Positions 27,686 through 36,157 of a stretch of DNA of 64,000 nucleotides are shown one piece after another; positions within the stretch are counted from its first letter, which is position 1, and every line of letters begins with the position of its first letter. This DNA comes from RGIG426 sp045598965 (GTDB lineage: Bacteria > Bacillota > Clostridia > Oscillospirales > Acutalibacteraceae): the NCBI GenBank assembly GCA_045598965.1, contig JAZRVH010000005.1, positions 10,779 through 74,778 of the forward strand, given 5' to 3'. The position numbers and the translations under genes are program-made. The notes beneath the pieces are model-generated. The model was not told the DNA's origin. It searched no databases and worked only from the letters and a program-made list of their open reading frames with translations.

Positions 27686-28425
27686 GTACCGGAAAAAGTA
27701 AAACTCCTTCGTTCGATCTTCGGGCGGAGGAGTTGCCCGCTAATATCGGGATTATTATGGACGGCAACGGTCGTTGGGCGAAAAAAAGAGGACTTCCTCG
27801 ACAATTCGGTCATCGTGCCGGTGCCAAAACGTTTCGAAAAATCGTGAAGCATTGTGAAGCACGGGGAATTAAAGTGGTTACCGTGTATGCGTTTTCCACC
27901 GAAAACTGGCGACGTCCCGCCGCTGAGGTGGATGCGATTATGGATTTGTTGCGTTCTTACCTAAAAGAATCCCTTCTCGATTTCAAAAGCGAAAATATTC
28001 GCACTCGTTTTATCGGCGATCGCACACCGCTGTCAAAGGATATCCGAGAGTTGATGGCAGAGGCGGAGGCCTCTACTGCCGACCGCACGGGAATGATTCT
28101 CAATATCGCCGTCAACTACGGCGGTCAGGATGAGCTTGTCCATGCGGCAAAAGCTCTTGTCGCCGAAGTGAGTGCGGGAAATTTGTCGCCGGATGACATT
28201 GATGCGGCGACACTTTCGTCGCATCTGTATACGGAAGACCAACCGCCGGTGGATTTGATTTTACGTCCCAGCGGCGAATACCGTTTGTCCAATTTTCTTA
28301 TCTGGCAGGCGGCGTATGCGGAGTACGTGTTCATGGATGTTCTGTGGCCGGATTTTACGGAGGAGGACATGGACCGTGCTTTGATGGAATATGCCGGACG
28401 AAATCGGCGGTTTGGAGGAGTGTAA
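27682..28425 (+). CDS. uppS: Isoprenyl transferase (undecaprenyl diphosphate synthase)
   Basis: UppS extends farnesyl diphosphate with cis additions to make the C55 lipid carrier for wall and surface polymers. The 247-residue protein has IIMDGNGRWAKKRGLPRQFGHRAG with the catalytic Asp, VYAFSTENWRRP, and the C-terminal DLILRPSGEYRLSNFLIWQAAYAEYVF. The start is GTG at 27682, overlapping the frr stop (GTGA). It is followed by cdsA with a GGAGGAG site located inside its end. Confidence 0.96.
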   Translation: MSTGKSKTPSFDLRAEELPANIGIIMDGNGRWAKKRGLPRQFGHRAGAKTFRKIVKHCEARGIKVVTVYAFSTENWRRPAAEVDAIMDLLRSYLKESLLDFKSENIRTRFIGDRTPLSKDIRELMAEAEASTADRTGMILNIAVNYGGQDELVHAAKALVAEVSAGNLSPDDIDAATLSSHLYTEDQPPVDLILRPSGEYRLSNFLIWQAAYAEYVFMDVLWPDFTEEDMDRALMEYAGRNRRFGGV

Positions 28426-28429
28426 GCCT

Positions 28430-29257
28430 ATGAAAACCCGTGTTATCAGCGGTCTTGTCGGTGCGGCACTTCTTATTGCCGTATTGGTACAGCCCTTTAT
28501 TTTGATTGTAGAAATCGGCGTGGCGGCACTTTGTGTTATTGCAGTATATGAGCTCCTTATTGCCACCAAACTGGCTTTGTCGAAGCCCGTGTGTGCGGTG
28601 TGTATGCTGTTTGCCGCTTCGGTACCTTTTTGGCGATATTTGCCGCAAAACGCTCTTTTGTGGGTGCTTTACGCCTTTGTGGCGTTGCTTGTGGTGTCGC
28701 AGGTGGTATGGCATAAAAAACAGCCGGTCACCGCCACCTTATATGCGGCAACAGCAACGGTTATTTCGTCGCTTTCGTTGTCGTCGATTGCGTTTTTGCG
28801 TGCCGATAAAGACTTTGGCTTGTTCCTCGTGGTGTGGATGCTTTTGATCCCGTGGATGAGCGATACCGGTGCGTATTTCACCGGTGTGTTGTGCGGTAAA
28901 ACCAAGCTTTGCCCGGAAATCAGTCCTAAAAAGACGGTGGAGGGGTTAATCGGCGGTCTGTTTACATCGGTTATTATCTGCCTTGCGGCGGCATACGTTT
29001 ATGAGACGTGGATTTCGCCGGAAGTGATAGTGAATTATTATGCTATGGCGGCGGTAACGCTGCTCGGGGCGACGCTGTCCGTATTCGGCGACTTGTTGGC
29101 GTCGCTTATCAAGCGTCACGCCGGTATTAAAGATTTCGGCAACCTGATGCCCGGACACGGCGGTGTTATGGACCGCTTTGACAGTCTGCTTTTGACCGCA
29201 CCGCTTGTGGTGCTGTCACTCATGCAGTGGCCGATTATTTACACCATCAACTCATAA
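28430..29257 (+). CDS. cdsA: Phosphatidate cytidylyltransferase
   Basis: CdsA makes CDP-diacylglycerol, the precursor of anionic phospholipids. The 275-residue protein has about eight transmembrane helices and the C-terminal signature region with SDTGAYFTG, CPEISPKKTVEGLIGGL and LPGHGGVMDRFDSL. The start at 28430 lies 9 bases after a GGAGGAG site; a longer frame would begin inside uppS. It is in the conserved uppS-cdsA-dxr order. Confidence 0.94.
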   Translation: MKTRVISGLVGAALLIAVLVQPFILIVEIGVAALCVIAVYELLIATKLALSKPVCAVCMLFAASVPFWRYLPQNALLWVLYAFVALLVVSQVVWHKKQPVTATLYAATATVISSLSLSSIAFLRADKDFGLFLVVWMLLIPWMSDTGAYFTGVLCGKTKLCPEISPKKTVEGLIGGLFTSVIICLAAAYVYETWISPEVIVNYYAMAAVTLLGATLSVFGDLLASLIKRHAGIKDFGNLMPGHGGVMDRFDSLLLTAPLVVLSLMQWPIIYTINS

Positions 29258-29297
29258 CAACCTGCCAATTTTGATACACTAAAAGGGGAGACCTCTT

Positions 29298-30440
29298 TTG
29301 ACAGAAAATCTCGTTTTACTCGGAGCTACCGGTTCTATCGGAACCCAAGCACTGGACGTGGCTGAAAAACTGAATATTCGTGTAACGGCAATGGCGGCGG
29401 GAAGTCGTGTAAAACCTTTTGAGCCGTTGTGCCGTAAATTTAAGCCCTCCGCCGTTGCTATGATGGATGAAACGGCGGCAAAGGATTTGAAAGTGCGTCT
29501 TGCCGATACCGATATCCGTGTGTTATCCGGACTTTCCGGTGTCTGTGAGCTGGCATCCGATCCCTCTGCCGATACGGTGCTCAACTCCGTTACCGGCGTT
29601 GCGGGGTTACAGCCTACTCTTGCGGCGGTGGAAGCGGGACACGACGTGGCACTCGCCAACAAAGAGACGTTGGTCGCCGGCGGCGAGCTGGTAACCAAAG
29701 CGGTTGCCGAAAAGGGCGTGCAGCTGCTTCCCGTTGACAGTGAACACTCCGCAATTTTTCAATGCTTGCAGGGCAAGCCTCGGAACGGAGGGGCATCACG
29801 ACTCATTTTAACCGCTTCCGGCGGCCCGTTTTTCGGTAAAACAAAAGCCGAACTTGAGACTATGAAAAAAGAAGATGCTCTCAAGCATCCCAACTGGTCT
29901 ATGGGTGCCAAAATCACCATTGATTCCGCCACGATGATGAACAAGGGTCTCGAGCTGATTGAAGCCAAATGGTTATTTTCCATGCCGGCGGATACAATTG
30001 ATATCGTGGTTCACCGGGAAAGCGTTGTGCATTCGCTGATTGAATTTGAGGATAACTCGGTGCTGGCACAGTGCGGAGTGCCGGATATGCGGATTCCGAT
30101 TCAGTATGCGTTGACATATCCCGACCGTTTTCCGTCTCCCGTTAAATCGCTGTCGCTTACCGATTTCGGTAAATTGACCTTTTTTGAGCCGGATAACGAT
30201 ACTTTCCCGCTGATGGAGGTTTGTCGCCGGGCGATTACAATCGGCGGGGCGGCACCTGCCGCCGTCAACGGTGCAAACGAACAGGCGGTGGCTCTGTTTT
30301 TGGAGGATAAAATCGGCTTTTGTGATATTTCTCGCCTTGTTGCCGGTGTCCTTGACAGAGAGTGGGGTTCTGCCGATTCGGTGGAGGCTGTGCTGGCCGC
30401 CGACCGTGCGGCACGGAATTTCGTGTTGTCAGAGGTCTGA
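29298..30440 (+). CDS. dxr: 1-deoxy-D-xylulose-5-phosphate reductoisomerase
   Basis: Dxr converts DXP to MEP in the isoprenoid pathway started by Dxs (3 kb). The 380-residue protein has the NADPH loop LLGATGSIGTQALDV, the ALANKETLVAGG segment, the metal-binding PVDSEHSAIFQCLQG and the SMGAKITIDSATMMNKGLELIEA motif. The start is TTG at 29298, supported by an AGGGGAG site. A 27-codon ORF lies between dxr and rseP. Confidence 0.96.
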   Translation: MTENLVLLGATGSIGTQALDVAEKLNIRVTAMAAGSRVKPFEPLCRKFKPSAVAMMDETAAKDLKVRLADTDIRVLSGLSGVCELASDPSADTVLNSVTGVAGLQPTLAAVEAGHDVALANKETLVAGGELVTKAVAEKGVQLLPVDSEHSAIFQCLQGKPRNGGASRLILTASGGPFFGKTKAELETMKKEDALKHPNWSMGAKITIDSATMMNKGLELIEAKWLFSMPADTIDIVVHRESVVHSLIEFEDNSVLAQCGVPDMRIPIQYALTYPDRFPSPVKSLSLTDFGKLTFFEPDNDTFPLMEVCRRAITIGGAAPAAVNGANEQAVALFLEDKIGFCDISRLVAGVLDREWGSADSVEAVLAADRAARNFVLSEV

Positions 30441-30442
30441 TT

Positions 30443-30526
30443 ATGGGATTTTTGTTTTTAATCGGAATTTTGTTTATTATCGCTATTGTGATATATGCCT
30501 TAAACGGCAACGATCGTCAAGAGTAA
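30443..30526 (+). CDS. Candidate 27-residue membrane microprotein
   Basis: An ATG two bases after the dxr stop opens a short frame, MGFLFLIGILFIIAIVIYA followed by the polar tail LNGNDRQE. It is almost wholly one transmembrane helix. AGAGGT seven bases upstream could serve as ribosome site. It sits in the dxr-rseP gap, where most genomes have nothing, and ends 16 bases before the rseP start. It could be a real small protein, for instance a modulator of the neighbouring membrane protease, or a chance ORF; I cannot decide from sequence alone. Confidence 0.4.
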   Translation: MGFLFLIGILFIIAIVIYALNGNDRQE

Positions 30527-30542
30527 TTGTGAGGTTGGATTT

Positions 30543-31664
30543 TTGGTAAATGCACTGATTTTTATTTTGGAAATTCTTGCCGCCATTTTGGTGTTCGGCA
30601 TCATCATCGTTGTTCACGAAGCAGGGCATTTTGCCGTTGCAAAATGGATGGGCGTTCGGGTAAATGAATTTTCTGTGGGCATGGGCCCCAAAATCGTCCA
30701 AAAGCAAAAAGGGGAGACGATGTACTCGCTCCGCTGGCTTCCCATTGGCGGCTATTGTGCCATGGAGGGGGAGGACGAGGACAGCGAGGATCCCCGAGCG
30801 TTTTCAAGCAAGCCTTGCTGGCGGCGAATTTTAGTGGTCGTCGCAGGGGCGACGATGAACTTTGTGATGGCATTTTTGCTGTTAGTCGTTGCACTTTCGT
30901 GCTGTTTGTCGCCTCAAGGCGACGAGGAAAAGCCGGCATTTTCCAGCGTAACGCTCTCCTCGATTGATGAGACATCACCTGCATATAAATGCGGCCTGCG
31001 TACGGGCGATACCGTTTTACGAGTGGACGGAAAACGCATCGCCACCGATATTGACCTTGTGATGATTCTCCAAAGTGATGAGGACGGCAAATTTGATTTT
31101 GTTGTTCGACGCACCGTGGACGGCAAAGCGGTAAAACAGAACTTAAACGACGTTCAGTTTCGCCTGAAAACCGCCGAGGACGGAACACGGTTCTTGTCTT
31201 ATGATTTTACGGTTAGGCCCATAAAACGCACCGTGGTATCCACGCTTACGCAAGCCGTCAAAACGGAGTACAGTTATACGGTGCTTGTGTGGCGAAGCCT
31301 TGGCAGCATTCTCAAAGGGGAATATGGCTTAAATGAACTGTCCGGCCCCGTGGGAACCACCGAAATTATTGCCGATGCCGTGGGGGAAGCCGTGGAGGAT
31401 GCAGTGCAAAACGACAGCACCCAAGGCGTTTACGCCTTTATTATGTTGGTGGTACTCATCTCGGTCAACGTAGGATTGTTTAACCTGCTTCCGCTTCCCG
31501 CCTTAGACGGAGGGCGGCTGTTGTTCCTCCTCATTGAACTGGTCATACGCAAGCCGGTGCCACAAAAATACGAAGCCATTGTCCATACTATCGGCTTTGT
31601 TCTGCTTATTTTGCTGTCTATTGTGATCACCTTTTCCGACGTGTTCAAAATAATTAAGCGATAG
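30543..31664 (+). CDS. rseP: Site-2 protease family, RseP/RasP-like zinc metalloprotease
   Basis: This intramembrane protease cleaves transmembrane anti-sigma factors and remnant signal peptides. The 373-residue protein has the zinc motif HEAGH at residues 25-29 in the first helix, a PDZ domain in the middle (TSPAYKCGLRTGDTVLRVDGKRI) and the second active-site motif NLLPLPALDGGRLLFLL near the C-terminus. The start is TTG at 30543 with a GAGG site 8 bases upstream. It ends the pyrH operon before a strong terminator. Confidence 0.94.
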   Translation: MVNALIFILEILAAILVFGIIIVVHEAGHFAVAKWMGVRVNEFSVGMGPKIVQKQKGETMYSLRWLPIGGYCAMEGEDEDSEDPRAFSSKPCWRRILVVVAGATMNFVMAFLLLVVALSCCLSPQGDEEKPAFSSVTLSSIDETSPAYKCGLRTGDTVLRVDGKRIATDIDLVMILQSDEDGKFDFVVRRTVDGKAVKQNLNDVQFRLKTAEDGTRFLSYDFTVRPIKRTVVSTLTQAVKTEYSYTVLVWRSLGSILKGEYGLNELSGPVGTTEIIADAVGEAVEDAVQNDSTQGVYAFIMLVVLISVNVGLFNLLPLPALDGGRLLFLLIELVIRKPVPQKYEAIVHTIGFVLLILLSIVITFSDVFKIIKR

Positions 31665-31673
31665 ATTCGAAAG

Positions 31674-31706
31674 AAAACACCCGAAAACACTTTTTCGGGT
31701 GTTTTT
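31674..31706 (+). terminator. Rho-independent terminator after rseP
   Basis: Stem AAAACACCCGAAAA paired with TTTTCGGGTGTTTT around a short loop, followed by T residues. It separates the pyrH-rseP operon from the c-di-GMP genes. Confidence 0.92.
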
Positions 31707-31739
31707 ACTGTTTTTTGACGGTTTTTCGGAACATTTTTG

Positions 31740-31768
31740 TTGACAATTCACTAAAAAAACAGTAAAAT
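31740..31768 (+). promoter_or_regulatory. Promoter for the GGDEF/EAL pair
   Basis: TTGACA at 31740-31745 and TAAAAT at 31763-31768 with a 17-base spacer, 35 bases before the GGDEF gene start. Confidence 0.88.
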
Positions 31769-31803
31769 ATTATAATATTCAAGTATTAAGAGAGGTGTTT
31801 GCG

Positions 31804-33654
31804 GTGCTTAACTCATTTTATTTGAAAAAAAGCGGTCAAAAGATTCTTTTGATCGTTCTTTTAGTGATGCTTCTTGTATTTTTGCTCATCACTTGTGTGG
31901 ATTCCTCCAACGAGCAAGTGGCTGTTTCGGGCAGCCACGAAACGTGGAATAAAGGCTGGTTGCTGGTGGATTCCACCGGAAACAGCCGACAGGTGGACTT
32001 GCCCCAAACGCAATCTTTCGGAAACGGAAGTGCCACGTTGTCCCGTGTGGTGGACAGCCGTGTGCAAAACACCGATGCAGTTTTGTATATTTGCTCAAAA
32101 TATGAGGATATCACCGTCACCTTGGGGAATACAGTCATTTATTCTTTCCCCAACGAGCACTCTGCCTTATCGGACGTCACCGGCATTACGAACCATATCG
32201 TTGATTTGCCGGAGGATGCAGTGGGGAAAGAACTTGCCATTCGTTACGATTTCCAATGCCATTCGGCAATGACGTATGAATTGCGTGCACCGGAATATGC
32301 CCAACGTGAAGTCATTTTGAATCGCACCGTTAAAGCCGCCATTCCGTTTTTCGTTATTTCTGTCGTGGTTGCCTTGGCGGGTCTTGTGGTCTTTTTAATG
32401 ACCTTGCGTGTGCAAAACAACCAAACGCTCTCGAATACTTTTTGGAACATCGGCGTGTTTGCTTTGCTGTTTGCCGTGTTCCTCTGTATCCGTTCGCCCT
32501 TTGCACCGTACCTGTTTGGTAATCCGCTCGGGCGGCATTTCCTCACTTATGCCATGGTGCTGTTAATGCCCATTCCGTTCATCAGTATGTTTTACGGAAG
32601 CACCGACGAGAAATACCGCAAATATCAGATTATTGCCGTGATTCTCAATTTCATAAACGCCGCTTTGCAAACGCTGCTTGCGTTGTTCGGTTTGGTGGAT
32701 TTCCGCACCCTTTTACCGCTCACCTTGGCACTTTGCGTGTTTTCCATGGGCACCGTGCTGTGCGGCATTTATCGTTCGAAAAACCGTGGGGATGACGCCA
32801 CCTGGATTGATGACGCCGCCTTTTTGGTGGCTCTCGGTGCGGTGGTGGATTTGTTCCTTACCATCATCGGTCACCCGAGCTATTGCAGTTGCTTGCTGTA
32901 TACCATTGGTGTATTGATTTTCCTTATTGCTCAATTCTCCTATTTTATGTATGCGTATTTCGGGCAATTCCGTACCAACGTGGAAACGATGTTGCTCAAA
33001 GAAATGGCGTATAAAGATATGCTTACCGGTATCGGCAACCGTAACGCCTACGAGCTGTATCTTACGGATATTACCGCTCGTCCTCCCGGCGACCGGATGT
33101 ATGGCTTGATTGCAGATATCAACGATTTGAAACGCACTAACGACACCTACGGCCACGAGATGGGCGACACCATAATTGTGGAAGTGGGGGATATCCTCTT
33201 TAAGATTTTCGGCAAAAACGGCTCCTGCTTCCGTGTGGGCGGCGACGAGTTTGTTGCGTTCATCCGTGGTATGTCCTCGGAACAGATGGAACAGCATATT
33301 ACGGAGTTTAAGGCGGAACTGGAGAAATACAACGAAGACCATACGCCACGTATCCGTGTTGCCTTGGGCTATGCGGAAACCGAACCGGATGATTATCGCA
33401 ATATGAAGGCGTTTTTGCGTCGTATTGATAAGATGATGTATGAGGACAAACGTACCGGAAAAGCACTGGATAAGCTTCATGCGATGGAAAAAGAGTTAGA
33501 TGATGAAGCGTTAAATGTGCAAGTGGAGTCCTCTTTTGCGGTTAGTTCGATTCCCGATACCCTCAATCAGCCGGTGGAGGAGATTAACGAATTTTCCGAG
33601 AATACCGAACAATCCGACTCTTTATCCGAGGCCGACGCTTCGGATAAAGAATAA
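31804..33654 (+). CDS. 7TM-type membrane diguanylate cyclase (GGDEF)
   Basis: The 616-residue protein makes the second messenger c-di-GMP. Layout: one N-terminal transmembrane helix (about residues 10-30), an extracytoplasmic beta-rich region (40-170) resembling the ligand-binding domain of 7TMR-DISM receptors, about seven transmembrane helices (170-385), and a C-terminal GGDEF domain (415-550) with an intact GGDEF motif at 479-483. No RxxD inhibitory site is visible five residues before it, so product inhibition may be absent. A Glu/Ser-rich tail follows. The GTG at 31804 has a GAGAGG site 8 bases upstream. The EAL gene begins 27 bases after the stop. Confidence 0.85.
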   Translation: MLNSFYLKKSGQKILLIVLLVMLLVFLLITCVDSSNEQVAVSGSHETWNKGWLLVDSTGNSRQVDLPQTQSFGNGSATLSRVVDSRVQNTDAVLYICSKYEDITVTLGNTVIYSFPNEHSALSDVTGITNHIVDLPEDAVGKELAIRYDFQCHSAMTYELRAPEYAQREVILNRTVKAAIPFFVISVVVALAGLVVFLMTLRVQNNQTLSNTFWNIGVFALLFAVFLCIRSPFAPYLFGNPLGRHFLTYAMVLLMPIPFISMFYGSTDEKYRKYQIIAVILNFINAALQTLLALFGLVDFRTLLPLTLALCVFSMGTVLCGIYRSKNRGDDATWIDDAAFLVALGAVVDLFLTIIGHPSYCSCLLYTIGVLIFLIAQFSYFMYAYFGQFRTNVETMLLKEMAYKDMLTGIGNRNAYELYLTDITARPPGDRMYGLIADINDLKRTNDTYGHEMGDTIIVEVGDILFKIFGKNGSCFRVGGDEFVAFIRGMSSEQMEQHITEFKAELEKYNEDHTPRIRVALGYAETEPDDYRNMKAFLRRIDKMMYEDKRTGKALDKLHAMEKELDDEALNVQVESSFAVSSIPDTLNQPVEEINEFSENTEQSDSLSEADASDKE

Positions 33655-33681
33655 GCGGGGCACGAGAAGGAGGCTACGCTT

Positions 33682-35799
33682 ATGTGGATGAAAGTATTGG
33701 AAAAGCTGGATAATAACCGGCTTGCACGCATCATTCAAAACGCTTTGATGCTGGCATCACCGTTCCTTATTATCGGTACACTGGCAAAAATCATTTGTGA
33801 TTTTCCCGTGGCGGCGTATACCGATTTTTTAACCTCGCTTTGGGGCGGTGCCATTTATGATGCGTTTCATTTGGTATATTCGTATACCTTTGGCAGTTTT
33901 TCGCTGATTTTGGCCATTACAATCGCCATCTCGTTCCGCAACATTATGGACCACGAGCGTTACGGTGTCTATCTGTTGACGGTTATGACGGCGTATATGT
34001 TGCTTCTATACCAGGGGAAAGAAGGCTTTACCGCCGAGATGTTCCAGCCACTTTATGCGTTGGCGGCGGTGGTCATTTCGCTGCTCATCTGTATTGGGCT
34101 ATATTACGTTATTCGTTTTAGCGACCGTTATACGCTTGCTCCCTCGGAAATTTCCGGCGACAAACGGTTCCACAGCTCTTTTGTGATGTGGCTGGCGGTT
34201 GGCTTGTTCTTAGCCATGGTGGCGGGTATTCGTATTGCTCTCAATGCGTTATTCGGTGATACCGGCACGTTTTTGAACCTTGTGAAAACCTTTATCCGTG
34301 CCGTGTTTCCGCAGGGAACTACCGCTTCCTACGGCAACGCTTTGTTGTTTGTATTTCTGTCGGGAATACTTTGGTATATCGGTATTCCGGCGGATGAGGT
34401 GTTGGCGGATGTACGGGAACGGGTGTTTGATTTGAATCCAAACGGCGTCAACCTGCTGGATATCAGCGGGGCAGACGGCTTCACCGATACGTTCTTCAAT
34501 GTCTTTGTTCAGTTGGGCGGTTGCGGAAGTGCCATTTGTTTGGTTTTGGCTTTGCTGATTGCATCCAAAGAGCAATACACTCGCCGACAAGGCGGCATAC
34601 TGTTTGTTCCTACATTTTTCAACTTCGGTCAAACGGCATTGTTTTCGGTTCCGGTGTTTTTCAGCCCGATTTTGCTTATCCCGTTTATCTGCACACCCAT
34701 CATTTTGTTTATTTCCTCAACATTCTTTACGCTTTTGGGGTTTGTGCCGCCGGTTATAAACGAAATCAACCCGATGATGCCGATTGGTCTCTCCGCATTT
34801 TTTGCCACGGAATCGTGGCGTGGCGTGGTGTTGCAGATTTTCAACCTTGCTTTGGGCACCGTGATTTACATCCCGTTTGTACGGTTGCTTGGAAAACCGC
34901 GGCACTATCTGTTGCAATCCCGTGTCAAGGAATTGACCGAAATCGTCAAAGAGGGAGAGCGAGTCGGTGCGGTGCCGGAGCTTCTTAAAGGCGATAAGGA
35001 AATTAACCGTGCCGCCAAACGACTGCTCGCTGATATGTATGATGCGGTGACTCGTGACGAGGTGACTTTGTACTATCAGCCCCAGGTCAATATTGATGAA
35101 GAAATCATCGGTGCGGAAGGTCTTTTCCGCTTTAACCATCCCACGTGCGGATTTATTTATCCGCCGCTTGCCATTCATTTGGCAAAAGAGGACGGCTATG
35201 TCAATCAGTTAACCTTGCGGCTGATTGACCGTGCCTGCGAGGATTTGGAGACGCTCGCCGCCGAGGGCTGCGAAAACTTCAAATTATCGGTCAACATTCT
35301 GCCCATGCAGTTGGAGGACGAAAACTTCGCCAAAAAAATCAAAGACCGCATTGATGCCCACGATTTCGGCAGCTGTTCTCTTGCATTGGAGGTCACCGAG
35401 CAGGATGCGTTGGTTGCCATGCCGTTTGTGGAATCCTCTATGAATGACTTGAAACAAATCGGTGTCGATCTTATTATGGACGACTTTGGTATGGGACATA
35501 GTTCGATGACCACGATGCAGAAAAACAAGTTCAATTTTGTGAAATTGGACGGCAACTTGGTGAAAGACTTGCTCAGTAACGAACGTTCTGCGGATATCGT
35601 ACAGGCTGTTTGCCGTCTTGCCGACAAACTGGAATTCCAGATTATTGCGGAATACGTGGAAACCGAGGAACAACGAGAGCGGTTAAACGAGTTGGGGTGC
35701 GAAATTTATCAGGGATACTTGTATAGTAAAGCACTTCCGTTTAATGAATTTCTTGATTTTTGGCGGGAAAACACCCGCAAAAAACGAAAAAAATCCTAA
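33682..35799 (+). CDS. PTS EIIC-like membrane domain fused to EAL c-di-GMP phosphodiesterase
   Basis: The 705-residue protein has an N-terminal integral-membrane part (about residues 1-410) that resembles the EIIC sugar channel of lactose/cellobiose-type PTS permeases, including the QLGGCGSAICLVLALLIASK and VFFSPILLIPFICTPIILF segments, followed by a cytoplasmic EAL domain (about 430-690). The EAL signature is EGLFR at 479-483; SVNI, LEVTEQDAL, DDFGMGHSS (DD at 600-601), KLDG, AEYVETEEQ and YQGYLYSKALP are all present, so the phosphodiesterase should be active. No EIIA or EIIB gene is near. It likely links sugar sensing to c-di-GMP breakdown and opposes the cyclase upstream. A GAAGGAGG site precedes the ATG. 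Confidence 0.85.
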   Translation: MWMKVLEKLDNNRLARIIQNALMLASPFLIIGTLAKIICDFPVAAYTDFLTSLWGGAIYDAFHLVYSYTFGSFSLILAITIAISFRNIMDHERYGVYLLTVMTAYMLLLYQGKEGFTAEMFQPLYALAAVVISLLICIGLYYVIRFSDRYTLAPSEISGDKRFHSSFVMWLAVGLFLAMVAGIRIALNALFGDTGTFLNLVKTFIRAVFPQGTTASYGNALLFVFLSGILWYIGIPADEVLADVRERVFDLNPNGVNLLDISGADGFTDTFFNVFVQLGGCGSAICLVLALLIASKEQYTRRQGGILFVPTFFNFGQTALFSVPVFFSPILLIPFICTPIILFISSTFFTLLGFVPPVINEINPMMPIGLSAFFATESWRGVVLQIFNLALGTVIYIPFVRLLGKPRHYLLQSRVKELTEIVKEGERVGAVPELLKGDKEINRAAKRLLADMYDAVTRDEVTLYYQPQVNIDEEIIGAEGLFRFNHPTCGFIYPPLAIHLAKEDGYVNQLTLRLIDRACEDLETLAAEGCENFKLSVNILPMQLEDENFAKKIKDRIDAHDFGSCSLALEVTEQDALVAMPFVESSMNDLKQIGVDLIMDDFGMGHSSMTTMQKNKFNFVKLDGNLVKDLLSNERSADIVQAVCRLADKLEFQIIAEYVETEEQRERLNELGCEIYQGYLYSKALPFNEFLDFWRENTRKKRKKS

Positions 35800-35806
35800 A
35801 AACCCG

Positions 35807-35835
35807 TTGACAAACGAAAAAGAAAGTGCTATTCT
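35807..35835 (+). promoter_or_regulatory. Promoter for the Ile T-box transcript
   Basis: TTGACA at 35807-35812 and TATTCT at 35830-35835 with a 17-base spacer lie directly before the T-box leader. Confidence 0.7.
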
Positions 35836-35841
35836 TTCTCT

Positions 35842-36128
35842 TGTTAAGAATAGAATACCTATATAAAGGCGATGACGAAGACGGTTAAAACGTCCACGTT
35901 TTCAGAGAGTCGGCGGTTGCTGTGAGCCGACAACAGTACGCTTTAACAATCCCTTCCGAGCCGAAGTCCCGAACGTGGGTTTTCCCATCAGTAGACGGCT
36001 TCCGTATTTGCTGCGTGAAGGCAACGGGCTTGTTGGAGCCTATTGAGGTGGCGTCGTTTGACGCAATTTGAGTGGTATCGCGGGATTTACATCTCGTCTC
36101 AAAGGAAACTTTGAGACGAGATTTTTTT
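35842..36128 (+). promoter_or_regulatory. T-box leader, probably Ile-specific
   Basis: The leader has the GCGATGACGAAGACGG 5' part, the AGAGAG element and distal Stem I bulge sequence (GCTGTGAGCCGAC), a specifier position reading ATC (Ile) at 35949-35951, the T-box TGGTATCGCGGG at 36073-36084 and a perfect 14-bp terminator stem (36091-36120) with GAAA loop and a T-run. The specifier was placed by the same spacing to the GAGC element as in the Phe T-box upstream of pheS; the base after it is C rather than the usual purine, which leaves some doubt. ileS is the third gene downstream, which supports Ile. Confidence 0.82.
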
Positions 36129-36157
36129 ATGAGTATTTTTACAAAGGAGGTCTTTTT

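Noticed and set aside
34898..36084. The two CGCG sites as signs of another foreign segment
   Set aside because: They are isolated, one is in a conserved T-box element, and no GCGC accompanies them.
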